From: JACCTU01 sp963788055
GTDB taxonomy: Bacteria; Actinomycetota; Thermoleophilia; Gaiellales; Gaiellaceae
Reading direction: 5' to 3'
Assembly: GCA_963788055.1 (NCBI GenBank)
Contig: CAWBFA010000002.1
Span: 124,001-188,000 of the forward strand
DNA length: 64,000 nt
The translations under genes and the position numbers were made by a program. Under the pieces are notes generated by a model. The model had not been told where the DNA came from and did not search any database. It worked only from the letters and a program-made list of their open reading frames with translations. This document shows, piece after piece, positions 49,195 to 58,019 of this stretch (within the stretch, counting starts at the first letter, position 1; every line of letters starts with the position of its first letter).

Positions 49195-50154
49195 CTATTC
49201 GGCGAGATAGAGCTCGAGATCCGGTGCAACAGCCCGGAGCTCTCGGAGTGCGCGGGACTCGAGCTGGCGCACTCGCTCGCGCGTGATCCCGAGGCCGGCG
49301 CCGACTTCCTCGAGGGTCTGCGGCTTCTCGCCGTCGAGCCCAAAGCGCAATGCGACGACACGGCGCATGCGCGGGTTCAGGCTGTCGAGTGCCTGGACGA
49401 GCTCGCGGTGGCGCATCGTCTCTGCGGTCGTCAGCTCGGGCCGGTCGGTCTTGGTGTCCTCGATCAGGTCGCCGTACAGCGATTCGCCGTCGCCGACCGG
49501 TGTCTCGAGGCTCACCGGCTCCTCCACGAGCTCGAGCAGGTCCTTGACCTTCTTGAGCGGAAGCTCCGACGCTGCGGCGAGCTCGGCGACCGTCGGCTCG
49601 CGGTTCAGCTTTTGCGCGAGCACGCGGCGGGTGCGCATCAGGCGGCGCACCTGGTCGGCAACGTGGACGGGCAGCCGGATGATCCGGCCCTGGTCTGCGA
49701 GCGCCCGCGTGATCGCCTGCCGGATCCACCACGTCGCGTACGTCGAGAGCTTGAAGCCCATCTTGTAGTCGAATTTCTCGACCGCTCTGATCAGACCGAG
49801 ATTGCCCTCCTGGATCAGGTCGAGGAGCGGCACACCGGCCTTCGTGTAGTTGCGCGTGATCGACATGACGAGGCGAAGGTTGCACTCGATCAGGCGCCGC
49901 TTGGCCGCTTCGTCCCCCTCGTCCTTGCGCCGAGCGAGCTCGCGCTCCTCGGTGGGCGTCAGGAGCCTGCCGTCGCCGATCTGGCGGATGTAGAGCTTCA
50001 GCGGGTCCTGGACCGGCGCCGGTGCGTCGAGCACGTCGAGCTCCGCCTCCGGCACCGGCTCGGCCTCGACCGGATCGAGGCTCGGCAGGAGCTCCAAGCG
50101 CGGTTCGAGGGCGTCGAGCGGTTCCGCAGGCTCCGGCAGGGAGTTCGACTCCAT
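49195..50154 (-). CDS. primary-like sigma-70 factor (HrdB/RpoD paralogue)
   Basis: A 319-residue group 1/2 sigma factor with an acidic Pro-rich N-terminus instead of a full region 1.1, region 1.2 (DPLKLYIRQIGDGRLLTPTEE), region 2 (NLRLVMSITRNYTK, LLDLIQEGNLGLIRAVEKFD, FKLSTYATWWIRQAI) and region 4 (LGITRERVRQLE). Compared with the neighbour at 47.4 kb it could be either the housekeeping factor or a group 2 paralogue. A GC-rich palindrome lies 46 bases upstream of the start. Confidence 0.88.
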   Translation of the reverse strand: MESNSLPEPAEPLDALEPRLELLPSLDPVEAEPVPEAELDVLDAPAPVQDPLKLYIRQIGDGRLLTPTEERELARRKDEGDEAAKRRLIECNLRLVMSITRNYTKAGVPLLDLIQEGNLGLIRAVEKFDYKMGFKLSTYATWWIRQAITRALADQGRIIRLPVHVADQVRRLMRTRRVLAQKLNREPTVAELAAASELPLKKVKDLLELVEEPVSLETPVGDGESLYGDLIEDTKTDRPELTTAETMRHRELVQALDSLNPRMRRVVALRFGLDGEKPQTLEEVGAGLGITRERVRQLESRALRELRAVAPDLELYLAE

Positions 50155-50192
50155 GCCGCTCGTATCGGTCTTTCGGGGGATGCGCTTGAAAA

Positions 50193-50214
50193 GGGGGTTC
50201 CCCCCGAACGAGGG
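50193..50214 (-). promoter_or_regulatory. GGGGGAACC-type palindrome upstream of sigma gene
   Basis: On the minus strand the stretch reads CCCTCGTTCGGGGGG followed by AACCCCC. It is related to palindromes upstream of the GGDEF/HD-GYP gene (54698-54711) and the subtilase gene (56542-56555). It lies 46 bases from the start codon at 50154. Either a repressor/activator site or an ECF-type -35 (GGAAC) is possible. Confidence 0.4.
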
Positions 50215-50311
50215 ATAGCGAGGACTTACCGAATCCTTACCTAACCCCCACCGGTGCCGATACGTCTAGAGGGACAGTGTCGACCTCCGAGAATCCTAAG
50301 ATCGAGCGCTG

Positions 50312-51106
50312 ATGTGCGGCATCGCCGGCTATAGCCTGAGTGGCTCTTCGAGCGTCGACCGGACGCTCGCCGCCCAGTCTCTTCTCGCCGGAATCGCCGA
50401 GCGCGGGGCCGATGCCGTCGGGTACGCGCACCGCGGGCCGAACGGGCCGGCCGAGGTGCACAAGCAACGCTCCGGGGCCAGCGCGCTCCTCGACGAGATC
50501 ACGATTCCGGGCGACGCCATCGAGGCCCTCGTCCACGTCCGCGACTACACCAAGGGTCATCCGTCGATCTCGGCGAACAACCACCCCGTTCGCCACGGGG
50601 CGGTGGTCGGGATCCACAACGGGATCATCGCCAACGACGACGAGCTCTTCGAGCGCAACGGGTGGCGCCGCGCGGAGCCCGAGATGACCGTCGACTCCGA
50701 GGCGATCTTCGCCCTCGCGGAGGCGACCGAGAACCGCGCCACGGCGCTCGAGCAGCTTTGCGGCGCGATGGCGACCGCCTGGGTCGACGAGCGCCGCCCC
50801 GGCCTGCTCTTCCTCGCCCGCGGCGTGGGGCGCCCGCTGTGGCTCGGCCGTGGCCGCCGGGAGTTCTTCTTCGCCTCCACCCTGCTCGCGCTCGAGACCG
50901 TCGAGCGCTATGCGGACGTGAGCCTCCAGAAGCGCGAGGTCCCCGAGGGGACGATGCTCGCGCTGGCCGACGGCCGCGTCGCGTGGACCGAGCGGTTCCG
51001 GCCGGACACCTCGTTCGTCGAGGACAACGTGCTCCCGCCGGTCCGCACTCCGGACGAGGGTGCGCATTGCCTCAAGCGGCTAGCCGCTCTCGTGCAAACG
51101 GCTTAG
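50312..51106 (+). CDS. stand-alone class II glutamine amidotransferase domain
   Basis: A 264-residue Ntn-type glutaminase with the N-terminal nucleophile Cys2 (MCGIAGYSLSG) and the conserved segments VHVRDYTKGHPSISANNHP, GIHNGIIANDDELF and DSEAIFALAEA, as in GlmS, PurF and AsnB. There is no synthase or SIS domain, and no partner gene nearby, so the acceptor of the ammonia is unknown. TAAGAT ends 9 bases before the ATG. It overlaps the 3' end of the convergent HNH-repeat gene by 4 bases. Confidence 0.82.
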   Translation: MCGIAGYSLSGSSSVDRTLAAQSLLAGIAERGADAVGYAHRGPNGPAEVHKQRSGASALLDEITIPGDAIEALVHVRDYTKGHPSISANNHPVRHGAVVGIHNGIIANDDELFERNGWRRAEPEMTVDSEAIFALAEATENRATALEQLCGAMATAWVDERRPGLLFLARGVGRPLWLGRGRREFFFASTLLALETVERYADVSLQKREVPEGTMLALADGRVAWTERFRPDTSFVEDNVLPPVRTPDEGAHCLKRLAALVQTA

Positions 51107-51786
51107 CCGATCTTCCCTTCCGCGCTGACCTCGACGCCCTGCTCGCGCAGGCGTTCGGAGATCAGGAACTGGAACGTCGCCCACGCCCCGCGGCGCGAGT
51201 CGAACATCCGGTAGACCTGCCACTCGGTCAGCAGCCCGTCGTCGGCCTTGCGTGCCTCGGCCCAGTCGGCGAACTTCGGCAGGCGCTTGAGCCTCCGCGC
51301 CAGCCGGACGCCCTGCTCGACCGCGCGCTCCAGGCGCTCCTCCCCGACCGGAACGTCGAACCCCGCCTCGCGGAGCGCCGTCGTGAGGGAGCCGAATGTG
51401 TGCCAGTAGAGCGACTTCGACGGCAGCCGGCCGCGGCGCTCTTCGAGGTCCCGGGCGGTGGGCGTTCGTCCGAGTTCCTCCCCGAGATCGCGGAGCACCT
51501 GCAGGAGCTCGTCGCGCGTCGCGAAGCGGCGCGGCACGAGGCCCGCCTCCCGCTTGGCCGCGTTCCAGCTTCCGAAGTGCTCGATCACGGTCTGCGGGTG
51601 GACGCGCGTCTGCGCGTCGTCCGCGAACTCGCGCATCGTCGGCGAGCGGCCGAGCCGCTCGGCGCACGCGCGGAGCTCGTCGAGGAGCTCCTCGTCGCCG
51701 TAGCGCCTGCGGATCCCTGCCTGGAACGCCGCGAGCCGCTCGGGGTCGATGCCGTCGAGGGCGCGGAACGCCCGCTTGCGGGCCAT
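51103..51786 (-). CDS. protein with homing-endonuclease-associated (HNH_repeat) domains
   Basis: A 227-residue protein made of about three repeats of the HNH_repeat type: ELRACAERLGRSPTMREF ... HFGSWNAAKREAGL, then LRDLGEELGRTPTARDL ... TFGSLTTALREAGF, and a weaker third. These are small DNA-binding modules found beside HNH nucleases. No nuclease domain is present, so it may be a DNA-binding protein or regulator. ATG 51786 has TACCAT ending 7 bases upstream on the minus strand. Confidence 0.75.
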   Translation of the reverse strand: MARKRAFRALDGIDPERLAAFQAGIRRRYGDEELLDELRACAERLGRSPTMREFADDAQTRVHPQTVIEHFGSWNAAKREAGLVPRRFATRDELLQVLRDLGEELGRTPTARDLEERRGRLPSKSLYWHTFGSLTTALREAGFDVPVGEERLERAVEQGVRLARRLKRLPKFADWAEARKADDGLLTEWQVYRMFDSRRGAWATFQFLISERLREQGVEVSAEGKIG

Positions 51787-51842
51787 GTCAAGAATGGTAG
51801 AGCAAACTGACCAAGGCGCAAGAGCGCCCGATCAGGCGCGGC

Positions 51843-54623
51843 CTACGAAGCTGCGGCGAGCAGCTCGCTCCGCTCTGCGTGCGTCTCGAGGCTCTCGATC
51901 GGCAGGATCCGCTCCAGGGCGGTGACGCAACGCGGGCAGAACTGGCTGCCGGAGGCCCGCCTGAGCTCGGAGAGGGCCTCTGCGGGTGGTCTGGCGGCCC
52001 GGTAGATGCGGGTCGTGAGCATCGAGTCGAGAGCGTCGGCGACGTGGATGATCCGGGCGCCGAGCGGGATCTCCTCCCCGGTCAGCCGGTCCGGATAGCC
52101 CTTGCCGTCGAAGCGTTCGTGGTGATGGCGGATCGCCGGGACTGCGTCGCCCAGGAACCCCAGCCGGTCGATGATCCGTGCGCCCTCCTCCGCGTGGCGC
52201 TGCATCAGCGCCCACTCCTCGGTCGTGAGCGAGGCGGGCTTCAGGAGGATCGCATCGGGGATCGCGAGCTTGCCGATGTCGTGGAACAGCGCGGCATGGC
52301 CGAGGAGGTCGAGCTCGGCCTGTGAGAGGCTCAGCTCGCGGCCGATCGCGAGGGCGAGCTGTTGGACGCGGCGCGAGTGGCCGGCCGTGTACGAGTCGCG
52401 TGCGTCGACGGTGGCGGAGAGCGACTCCATCGCCGCGGTCGACCGTTCCTTGAGGAGCCGGTTCGCCTGCTCGAGCGAGACGTTCTGCGACTGGATCGTC
52501 TCTGCCGCCTCGCGGAGCTTCTTCGCGGAGCGCTGCTGGTGCGTCAGGTACGCCTCCTGCGTCTTGCGCATCAGGAGGAGCGGCACGGCGAACACCGCGA
52601 GCCCCCACAGTGCGGCGGCGCTGTAGGCGACCGCCATGACGCCCGCAACGAATCCGTAGACGAGGTAGTGGAGCCAGAGCCACGCGAACCGCTCCTTGAA
52701 GACGGCGAGCCAGCGCTCGTGCCCTTCCATGGCGAGGGCGATGCTGACGAGGCTCATGTTCACACCGAAGTAGACGAGCCCGGCGGCGATCCCGGCGCCG
52801 ATCATCAAGACCTGCGCGGGCGTCCCTGTGAAGTCGAAGAGGCCGGCCGCCGCGAAGACGCCTGCAGCCGAGAGCGAGGCGAGCGTGAGCGCGCCGATGT
52901 TGAAGAGCACCTGGTGTGTCCAGATCCGCTGCGCGCTCCAGTCGACGATCGCGATCGTGAGCGCGAGCGCGAGCGCAGCCCGCGGGCCGAACAGCGCTGC
53001 GCCGGCGATCGCGCCGACGGCGCTGAGCGAGATCGAGCTGCCGCCGATCTCGTCGCTGACCGTGAGCGCCACTGCCTGGCCGATCCCGACGAGCGCGACG
53101 ATCGCGAGCAGGCCCGCGATGTCGGACGAGCTGCCGAGCACGAGGCCCACGACTCCCGCTGCGATCCCGGCTGCGCTCACGGCGCCCACGAGCACGCCCA
53201 GCCGCCTCGAGAGCGCGAGGAACCGCGGTCCCTGGACCGCGACCGGACGCGGAGCCGACTGTGTCCGCCGGTCCTCCGACGGGATCGTCTCGGCGCTGCG
53301 CGGAAGGGCGACGGTGTGCTCCCCGTCTTCGGGGACCACGACGAGGCGCTGCGACCGATCGGTGCTCACGAGCAGCGAGTCGTCGCTGACGCCCTGCACC
53401 CGGTTTCGGCCCTGGAGCTTCGCGCGATAGACGGCGAGGTCGGCCTGGTGGATCAGCTCGTTCGCGTCGTTCGCGTCCTTCGGGAAACCGGCGACGCCGA
53501 TCGACACGGTCGCGCGGATCGGCTCGCTGGAGGTCTCGACCTCGAACGTCGCCTCCGCGACCGCGCGGCGGATTCGCTCGGCGATCTCGAGTGCCTGCTC
53601 GGGCGGCGTCTCGGGCAGGAGGATCGAGAACTCCTCCCCACCGAAGCGCGCCGGGATGTCGTAGTGGCGGAGCTGCGCCCGGAAGATCTGCGCGATGCCG
53701 CGGAGCACGGCGTCTCCGGCGAGATGCCCGTACGTGTTGTTGATGTCGCGGAGCAGGTCGAGGTCGGCCATGATCAGCGACATCGGCCGCTCGAAGCGCA
53801 CCGCGCGGCCGAGCTCCTCGGTCAGCGACGACGCGAAGTGGCGCGCGTTGAAGAGGCCCGTCTTCGGGTCGACGCGTGCCTCCTCTTCGAGCGCCGGAAC
53901 GGCAAGTGAGCGGTGGATCAGCAGCATCGGCGCGATGCCGATCGGGATCAGCCACGGGTTCGTCCGCCAGAAGCTGACGAGCGCGAAGCCGAGCAGGCCG
54001 ACGACCATCTCGTTCGAGAGGCTCTGGAACGACAACAGACCGGTCTCGTGCAGCCTCATCCCCCGAGCGAGGCGCAGCATGACCGCAACGATCGTGTGGT
54101 TGAGGATCACGTAGACGAGGGTCGCCGCGACGCCGGCCATCGCCCACACCTGCGATTCGGGTCCTGGCGCAACGTCGAGAACGACGTTCGCGACGGCCCA
54201 CGCGGCGAAGAGATTGATCGTGTGGTTCGCGATGTTGAACGTCTGCATGAACCACGGGTAGCGGACGCGCAGCCACTCGGGCAGGTGCATGACGATCGGC
54301 ATCAGCGCAATCAGCTCGGGCGGCAGGAGGAAGACCGCCGGGAGCATGAAGACGATCGCGGGCGTGAACGCGTTGTTCTTGAGCGTGTGAACCGGGAACA
54401 GCTGGGCGATCGCCGCGGCGGAGCCGAAGATCACGAAGATCAGCCACCCCTCGGTGTTCATCGAGAGATGCGCGAGGCTCGGCACGATCGCGATCGCCGC
54501 AAGCGCGAGCAGGACGCCGAGGAAGATCTTGGCGCTCCTCGAGAGCTGGTTTTCAGTCGCCGCCACAGGTGCTCCTACGCTCGTCTTGTCGTCCGGAAGC
54601 GGCACAAGCTTGACCCGCCGCAT
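51843..54623 (-). CDS. membrane GGDEF + HD-GYP protein (c-di-GMP synthesis and breakdown)
   Basis: A 926-residue protein in four parts: five or six membrane helices (about residues 30-235), a GGDEF domain (about 245-410) with RFGGEEFSIL and an RHYD inhibitory site five residues before it, a second array of seven or eight helices (about 470-690), and a C-terminal HD-GYP domain with DARDSYTAGHSRRVQQ, ALFHDIGKLAIPDAILLKP and RHHHERFDGKGYPD. Both catalytic sites look intact, so it could make and degrade c-di-GMP, with two membrane sensors. A GC-rich palindrome lies 75 bases upstream. Confidence 0.9.
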   Translation of the reverse strand: MRRVKLVPLPDDKTSVGAPVAATENQLSRSAKIFLGVLLALAAIAIVPSLAHLSMNTEGWLIFVIFGSAAAIAQLFPVHTLKNNAFTPAIVFMLPAVFLLPPELIALMPIVMHLPEWLRVRYPWFMQTFNIANHTINLFAAWAVANVVLDVAPGPESQVWAMAGVAATLVYVILNHTIVAVMLRLARGMRLHETGLLSFQSLSNEMVVGLLGFALVSFWRTNPWLIPIGIAPMLLIHRSLAVPALEEEARVDPKTGLFNARHFASSLTEELGRAVRFERPMSLIMADLDLLRDINNTYGHLAGDAVLRGIAQIFRAQLRHYDIPARFGGEEFSILLPETPPEQALEIAERIRRAVAEATFEVETSSEPIRATVSIGVAGFPKDANDANELIHQADLAVYRAKLQGRNRVQGVSDDSLLVSTDRSQRLVVVPEDGEHTVALPRSAETIPSEDRRTQSAPRPVAVQGPRFLALSRRLGVLVGAVSAAGIAAGVVGLVLGSSSDIAGLLAIVALVGIGQAVALTVSDEIGGSSISLSAVGAIAGAALFGPRAALALALTIAIVDWSAQRIWTHQVLFNIGALTLASLSAAGVFAAAGLFDFTGTPAQVLMIGAGIAAGLVYFGVNMSLVSIALAMEGHERWLAVFKERFAWLWLHYLVYGFVAGVMAVAYSAAALWGLAVFAVPLLLMRKTQEAYLTHQQRSAKKLREAAETIQSQNVSLEQANRLLKERSTAAMESLSATVDARDSYTAGHSRRVQQLALAIGRELSLSQAELDLLGHAALFHDIGKLAIPDAILLKPASLTTEEWALMQRHAEEGARIIDRLGFLGDAVPAIRHHHERFDGKGYPDRLTGEEIPLGARIIHVADALDSMLTTRIYRAARPPAEALSELRRASGSQFCPRCVTALERILPIESLETHAERSELLAAAS

Positions 54624-54697
54624 GTGCGCAGCCGCACGTGGAACCTAAGCCGGTGAAGTAGGGGGAACATCCCCCGCCGGGGTGACGCGAATGGGTT

Positions 54698-54711
54698 CCC
54701 CCGTTTGGGGG
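54698..54711 (-). promoter_or_regulatory. GGGGGAACC-type palindrome upstream of GGDEF/HD-GYP gene
   Basis: CCCCCGTTTGGGGG on the plus strand; on the minus strand CCCCCAAACGGGGG followed by AACCC. It lies 75 bases from the start at 54623. A weaker CCCCCGCCGGGG lies between (54671-54682). It is related to the palindromes at 50193-50214 and 56542-56555. Confidence 0.45.
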
Positions 54712-54716
54712 AGAGA

Positions 54717-54748
54717 GACGAACGGCGGCCGTGGGGCCGCCGTTCGTC
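54717..54748 (-). terminator. terminator of the subtilase gene
   Basis: GACGAACGGCGGCC GTGG GGCCGCCGTTCGTC, a perfect 14-bp stem with a 4-base loop, 20 bases after the subtilase stop. It lies close to the divergent control region of the next minus-strand gene, so it also insulates that promoter. Confidence 0.75.
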
Positions 54749-54767
54749 CGAAGGGGTCATGCCGGAC

Positions 54768-56447
54768 TTACTCCGCGTAGGTTCCGACCGTCCAGTTGGA
54801 GCTGACCCAGTTCGAGCTGACCCAGTTGGAGCTGACCCAGTTCGAAGCCGTCCAGTTCGCGCTGACCCAGTTCGAGCTGACCCAGTTCGCGCTGGTCCAG
54901 TTCGCGCCGACCCAGTTCGACTGCGTCCAGTTCGCGTTCGCCGTGACGTGGGTCGCCCAGGCCTCTGCGTCGAACATGCCGTTCGTCACGAACGGATACA
55001 GGTTCGCGTTCGGGTTGGGCGGGTTCGAGACGGACGCGGACGCGCCTGCGTCGATCTCGCCGACGCCTGCGCCCGGATCCTGGGAGGGCAGGTAGCGGGC
55101 CTTCAGCATCAACGCGCCCTTCACCTGATCCGGGGTGAGGCCGGGGTTACGAGCCAGGATCTGCGCCGCCGCACCGGCGACGATCGGGGCAGAGAAGGAC
55201 GTTCCGCTCATCCACATGTAGCCGGGCTTCACGACGCGGTTCGCCTTCAGGGCCGGCATGGCCGAGTTCATCGGCACCGGCATCACCATGTACCGCCCGG
55301 GTGCGGACACGTCGGGCTTCATGAAGCCGTCCGCGCTCGGGCCGTAGGCAGACCAGGACGCCCGCGTGTCGTCGGAGACCGAGGTCGTCTCCGCTTGGTC
55401 CAACGCTCCGACGGTGATCACGAACGGGTCGTTCGCGGGAGCTCCGATCCCGACCGGCTTCGTCGAGTCGCCGTTGTTTCCCGCCGCCGCGACGACGACC
55501 ACGCCGTTCAGCCACAGCTTCTCGGCCGCCCTGTCGAGCGGGTCGAAGCGGGCGCTGACCGCGGCCGTGCCGACGAGCGAGAAGTTCGCGACGCGGATGT
55601 TGTACAGCGACTTGTTCGCGAGGATCCAGTCGACCGCCGCAACGATGTCGCTCGTCAGAGCCTCGCCCTTGCTCGATGCGACGCGAACGTCGACGAGCCG
55701 GGCATTCCGCGCCACGCCGGGAGCGATGTCGGAGTTCCCCGCCGCGACGCCTGCGACCATCGTGCCGTGACCCGACGGGTCGCCCAGCACGCTCGGCTCG
55801 AGCGAGCTGAAGTTCGCGCGAGCGACGACGCGCGTGCCGAAGTCGCCGACCTTCGTCGCGTCGATGCCGGTGTCGACGATCGCGATCGCGGGAGCCTGCG
55901 GCGCAGGAGAGAGCAGGCCGCCCCAGAGCGACCTGGCGTTGACCGAATCGCGCCACATCTCGCCGTCCTTCGGAATCTGAGCGTCCCAGTCGCCGTTGCC
56001 GACGAGCGAGAGTTGCTCGTCGCGCGTGATCGCGTCGATGTGCGGATGGCGCGCGAGCTTGAGCAGGTCCTTCCCGGACAGCTCGACGGAGGCACCCACG
56101 AGCGACCTGAAGATGCGCTTCGGGTTGCCGCCCTCGCTGCGGGCAGCGTCCGCGACGTCGCTGCTCTTGCCGCTCAGCTGGTCGCCCTGGACGATGACCT
56201 GGAAGATCTTGTCGGGCTGTGCCTGTGCCTCGCTGATCAGGTCGCTTGGGACCAGCGCACGCGTCTGCTCGGGGCCGGCGATGCCTGCCGCGGGGACGAT
56301 CACGCTGAGGACGAGTGCCAGCAGCGCGATTCCGCTGCGTCCACCCTTCCCCCAAAGCGCGCTTCCGCGGGACTGGCCGCCAGAGCCCTTGCCCCACAGC
56401 GCACTCGAGCGAGCCTCGCCTGGGTTCGAAGGTCGTTCGTGCCGCAT
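54768..56447 (-). CDS. secreted subtilisin-like (S8) serine protease with NW-repeat tail
   Basis: A 559-residue protease. After a basic N-terminus with two SALWGKG motifs comes a membrane/signal helix (GIALLALVLSVIVPAAGIAG), a propeptide-like region, and the S8 domain with catalytic Asp193 (AIVDTGID), His227 (GHGTMVAG) and Ser417 (SGTSFSAP). The last 60 residues are ten five-residue repeats of the type S-N-W-V-S. ATG 56447 is preferred; a TTG 30 bases upstream is in frame. The repeats may anchor it in the cell envelope or be a self-assembling tail (inference). Confidence 0.88.
   Translation of the reverse strand: MRHERPSNPGEARSSALWGKGSGGQSRGSALWGKGGRSGIALLALVLSVIVPAAGIAGPEQTRALVPSDLISEAQAQPDKIFQVIVQGDQLSGKSSDVADAARSEGGNPKRIFRSLVGASVELSGKDLLKLARHPHIDAITRDEQLSLVGNGDWDAQIPKDGEMWRDSVNARSLWGGLLSPAPQAPAIAIVDTGIDATKVGDFGTRVVARANFSSLEPSVLGDPSGHGTMVAGVAAGNSDIAPGVARNARLVDVRVASSKGEALTSDIVAAVDWILANKSLYNIRVANFSLVGTAAVSARFDPLDRAAEKLWLNGVVVVAAAGNNGDSTKPVGIGAPANDPFVITVGALDQAETTSVSDDTRASWSAYGPSADGFMKPDVSAPGRYMVMPVPMNSAMPALKANRVVKPGYMWMSGTSFSAPIVAGAAAQILARNPGLTPDQVKGALMLKARYLPSQDPGAGVGEIDAGASASVSNPPNPNANLYPFVTNGMFDAEAWATHVTANANWTQSNWVGANWTSANWVSSNWVSANWTASNWVSSNWVSSNWVSSNWTVGTYAE
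54786..54935 (-). repeat. ten tandem 15-bp repeats encoding (S/A)NW(V/T)x
   Basis: The 3' end of the subtilase gene consists of ten 15-bp units, each encoding Asn-Trp in the middle of a pentapeptide. Units differ by only a few bases, so recent slippage or recombination is likely and length variation between strains is expected. Confidence 0.85.
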
Positions 56448-56541
56448 GTGTGTGACGCCTTTCGTCGAGTGCCGCAATTCGAGACGGCCCCACGCCGTCT
56501 CTCCTGCGCCGCAACGTAGGGCGCTACGGGTGACGGAACCT

Positions 56542-56555
56542 CCCCCGAGCGGGGG
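56542..56555 (-). promoter_or_regulatory. CCCCCGAGCGGGGG palindrome upstream of subtilase gene
   Basis: A 14-bp palindrome 94 bases from the subtilase ATG, related to those at 50.2 and 54.7 kb. On the minus strand it continues into GAGGTTCC. It lies 88 bases from divergent murT, so it could affect either gene. Confidence 0.45.
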
Positions 56556-56642
56556 ACGGCGCGTGGATCCCTGGATCGAGGGATCGGCGGAACGCGCGAC
56601 GCGATCTCGATCGAGGCGAGGGCGTTACCCTCGAACGAACGG

Positions 56643-58019
56643 ATGCGCGTCTCCCTTCCACTCCCTGCCCTTTCGGCGGCCACGCGCGCCGCCGGCGCGC
56701 TTTCCCGGCTGGCCGGGACGGGCGGCGGCACGACCCTGCCCGGCAAGCTTCTCTGGAAGCTCGATCCCTCGGCCGTGACCCGCCTGGCCGATCGTCTCCC
56801 ACAGGGCTCTGCCGCGCTCTCCGCGACGAACGGCAAGACGACGACCGCTGCGATGACCGCGGAGATTCTCGGCGCGCGCGTGCGGCTTGCGCACAACCGC
56901 TCCGGCGCGAACCTCGTCTCCGGGATCGCGTCCACGCTCCTGTCCGCGGACGGCGCGGAGCTCGGGCTGTTCGAGGTCGACGAGGCCGCGCTTCCGCAGG
57001 TGGCAGCCCTCGTGCGGCCACGCGTGCTCTGCCTCGGCAACCTCTTCCGCGACCAGCTCGACCGCTACGGCGAGCTCGAGCTGATCGCCGAGCGCTGGCG
57101 CAAGCTCGTCCGTGAGCTCCCTGCCGACGCGACGCTCGTCCTGAACGGCGACGATCCGCAGCTCGGCAGCCTCGTCGACGAGCGCCCCGGCGCGGTCGTG
57201 TTCGGGCTCGACGACCCGCGGCAGGCGCGCCGGGACGGCCCCCAGCACGCAGCCGACTCGACGCACTGCGTGCGCTGCGGGTCGCCGTATCTCTTCCACG
57301 CCGCCTACGTGGGCCACCTCGGTGACTACGAGTGCATGCGTTGCGGTCACCGGCGACCGCCGCTCACGCTGTCGGCGGGGGCGATCGAGCTGGACGGGCT
57401 CGACGGCGCCTCCTTCGACCTCCGTGCGCCGGGCGAGGAGCGCCGCGTGACGCTTCGCCTTCCGGGCCTCTACAACGTCTACAACGCGCTCGCCGCGGCT
57501 GCGCTCTCCCGCGCGCTCGGCGCGTCGCTCGACGAGATCGTCTCGGGGCTCGAGCGCTTCGATGCGGCCTTCGGACGGTTCGAGCGGATCGAGATGGACG
57601 GCCGGCGGCTCCTGATGCTCCTGATCAAGAACCCCGCAGGCGCGAACGAGGCGGTGCGGACGCTCGTCGCCGGCGCGGCCCCGACGCTGGCGGTCGTCGC
57701 GTTGAACGACGCGATCGCCGACGGTAAGGACGTGTCGTGGATCTGGGACGTCGACTTCGAGCCGCTCCTCGACGGGCTCGAGCGCGTCGTCGTCTCGGGC
57801 GACCGCGCCGCTGAGCTCGCGCTTCGCTTCAAGTACGCGGGCTTCGACCCCGAGGCGATCGAGGTCGTTCCGGCGCTGGCGCAGGGCCTCGACCGCGGGC
57901 TCGAGCTGACGCCGGAGGGCGGCGAGCTCATCGTGCTGCCCACCTACACCGCGATGCTCGGGCTCCGCCGCATCGTGGCCGAGCGCGGGCACGTGCCGCA
58001 GTACTGGGTGGCGGCGTGA
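56643..58019 (+). CDS. murT: lipid II isoglutaminyl synthase, MurT subunit
   Basis: A Mur-ligase-family protein of 458 residues that, with GatD, amidates the D-glutamate of lipid II. The ATP-binding loop is LSATNGKTTTAAMTAEIL. The central domain carries a Cys4 zinc ribbon (CVRCGSP and CMRCGHR) typical of MurT, and the C-terminal DUF1727 domain has WIWDVDFEPL with the catalytic Asp. ATG 56643 has TACCCT 11 bases upstream. The stop overlaps gatD by 4 bases. Confidence 0.93.
   Translation: MRVSLPLPALSAATRAAGALSRLAGTGGGTTLPGKLLWKLDPSAVTRLADRLPQGSAALSATNGKTTTAAMTAEILGARVRLAHNRSGANLVSGIASTLLSADGAELGLFEVDEAALPQVAALVRPRVLCLGNLFRDQLDRYGELELIAERWRKLVRELPADATLVLNGDDPQLGSLVDERPGAVVFGLDDPRQARRDGPQHAADSTHCVRCGSPYLFHAAYVGHLGDYECMRCGHRRPPLTLSAGAIELDGLDGASFDLRAPGEERRVTLRLPGLYNVYNALAAAALSRALGASLDEIVSGLERFDAAFGRFERIEMDGRRLLMLLIKNPAGANEAVRTLVAGAAPTLAVVALNDAIADGKDVSWIWDVDFEPLLDGLERVVVSGDRAAELALRFKYAGFDPEAIEVVPALAQGLDRGLELTPEGGELIVLPTYTAMLGLRRIVAERGHVPQYWVAA

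Noticed and set aside
51103..51786. Homing endonuclease or mobile intron
   Set aside because: Only the HNH-associated repeat modules are present; no HNH, LAGLIDADG or GIY-YIG motif and no interrupted host gene.
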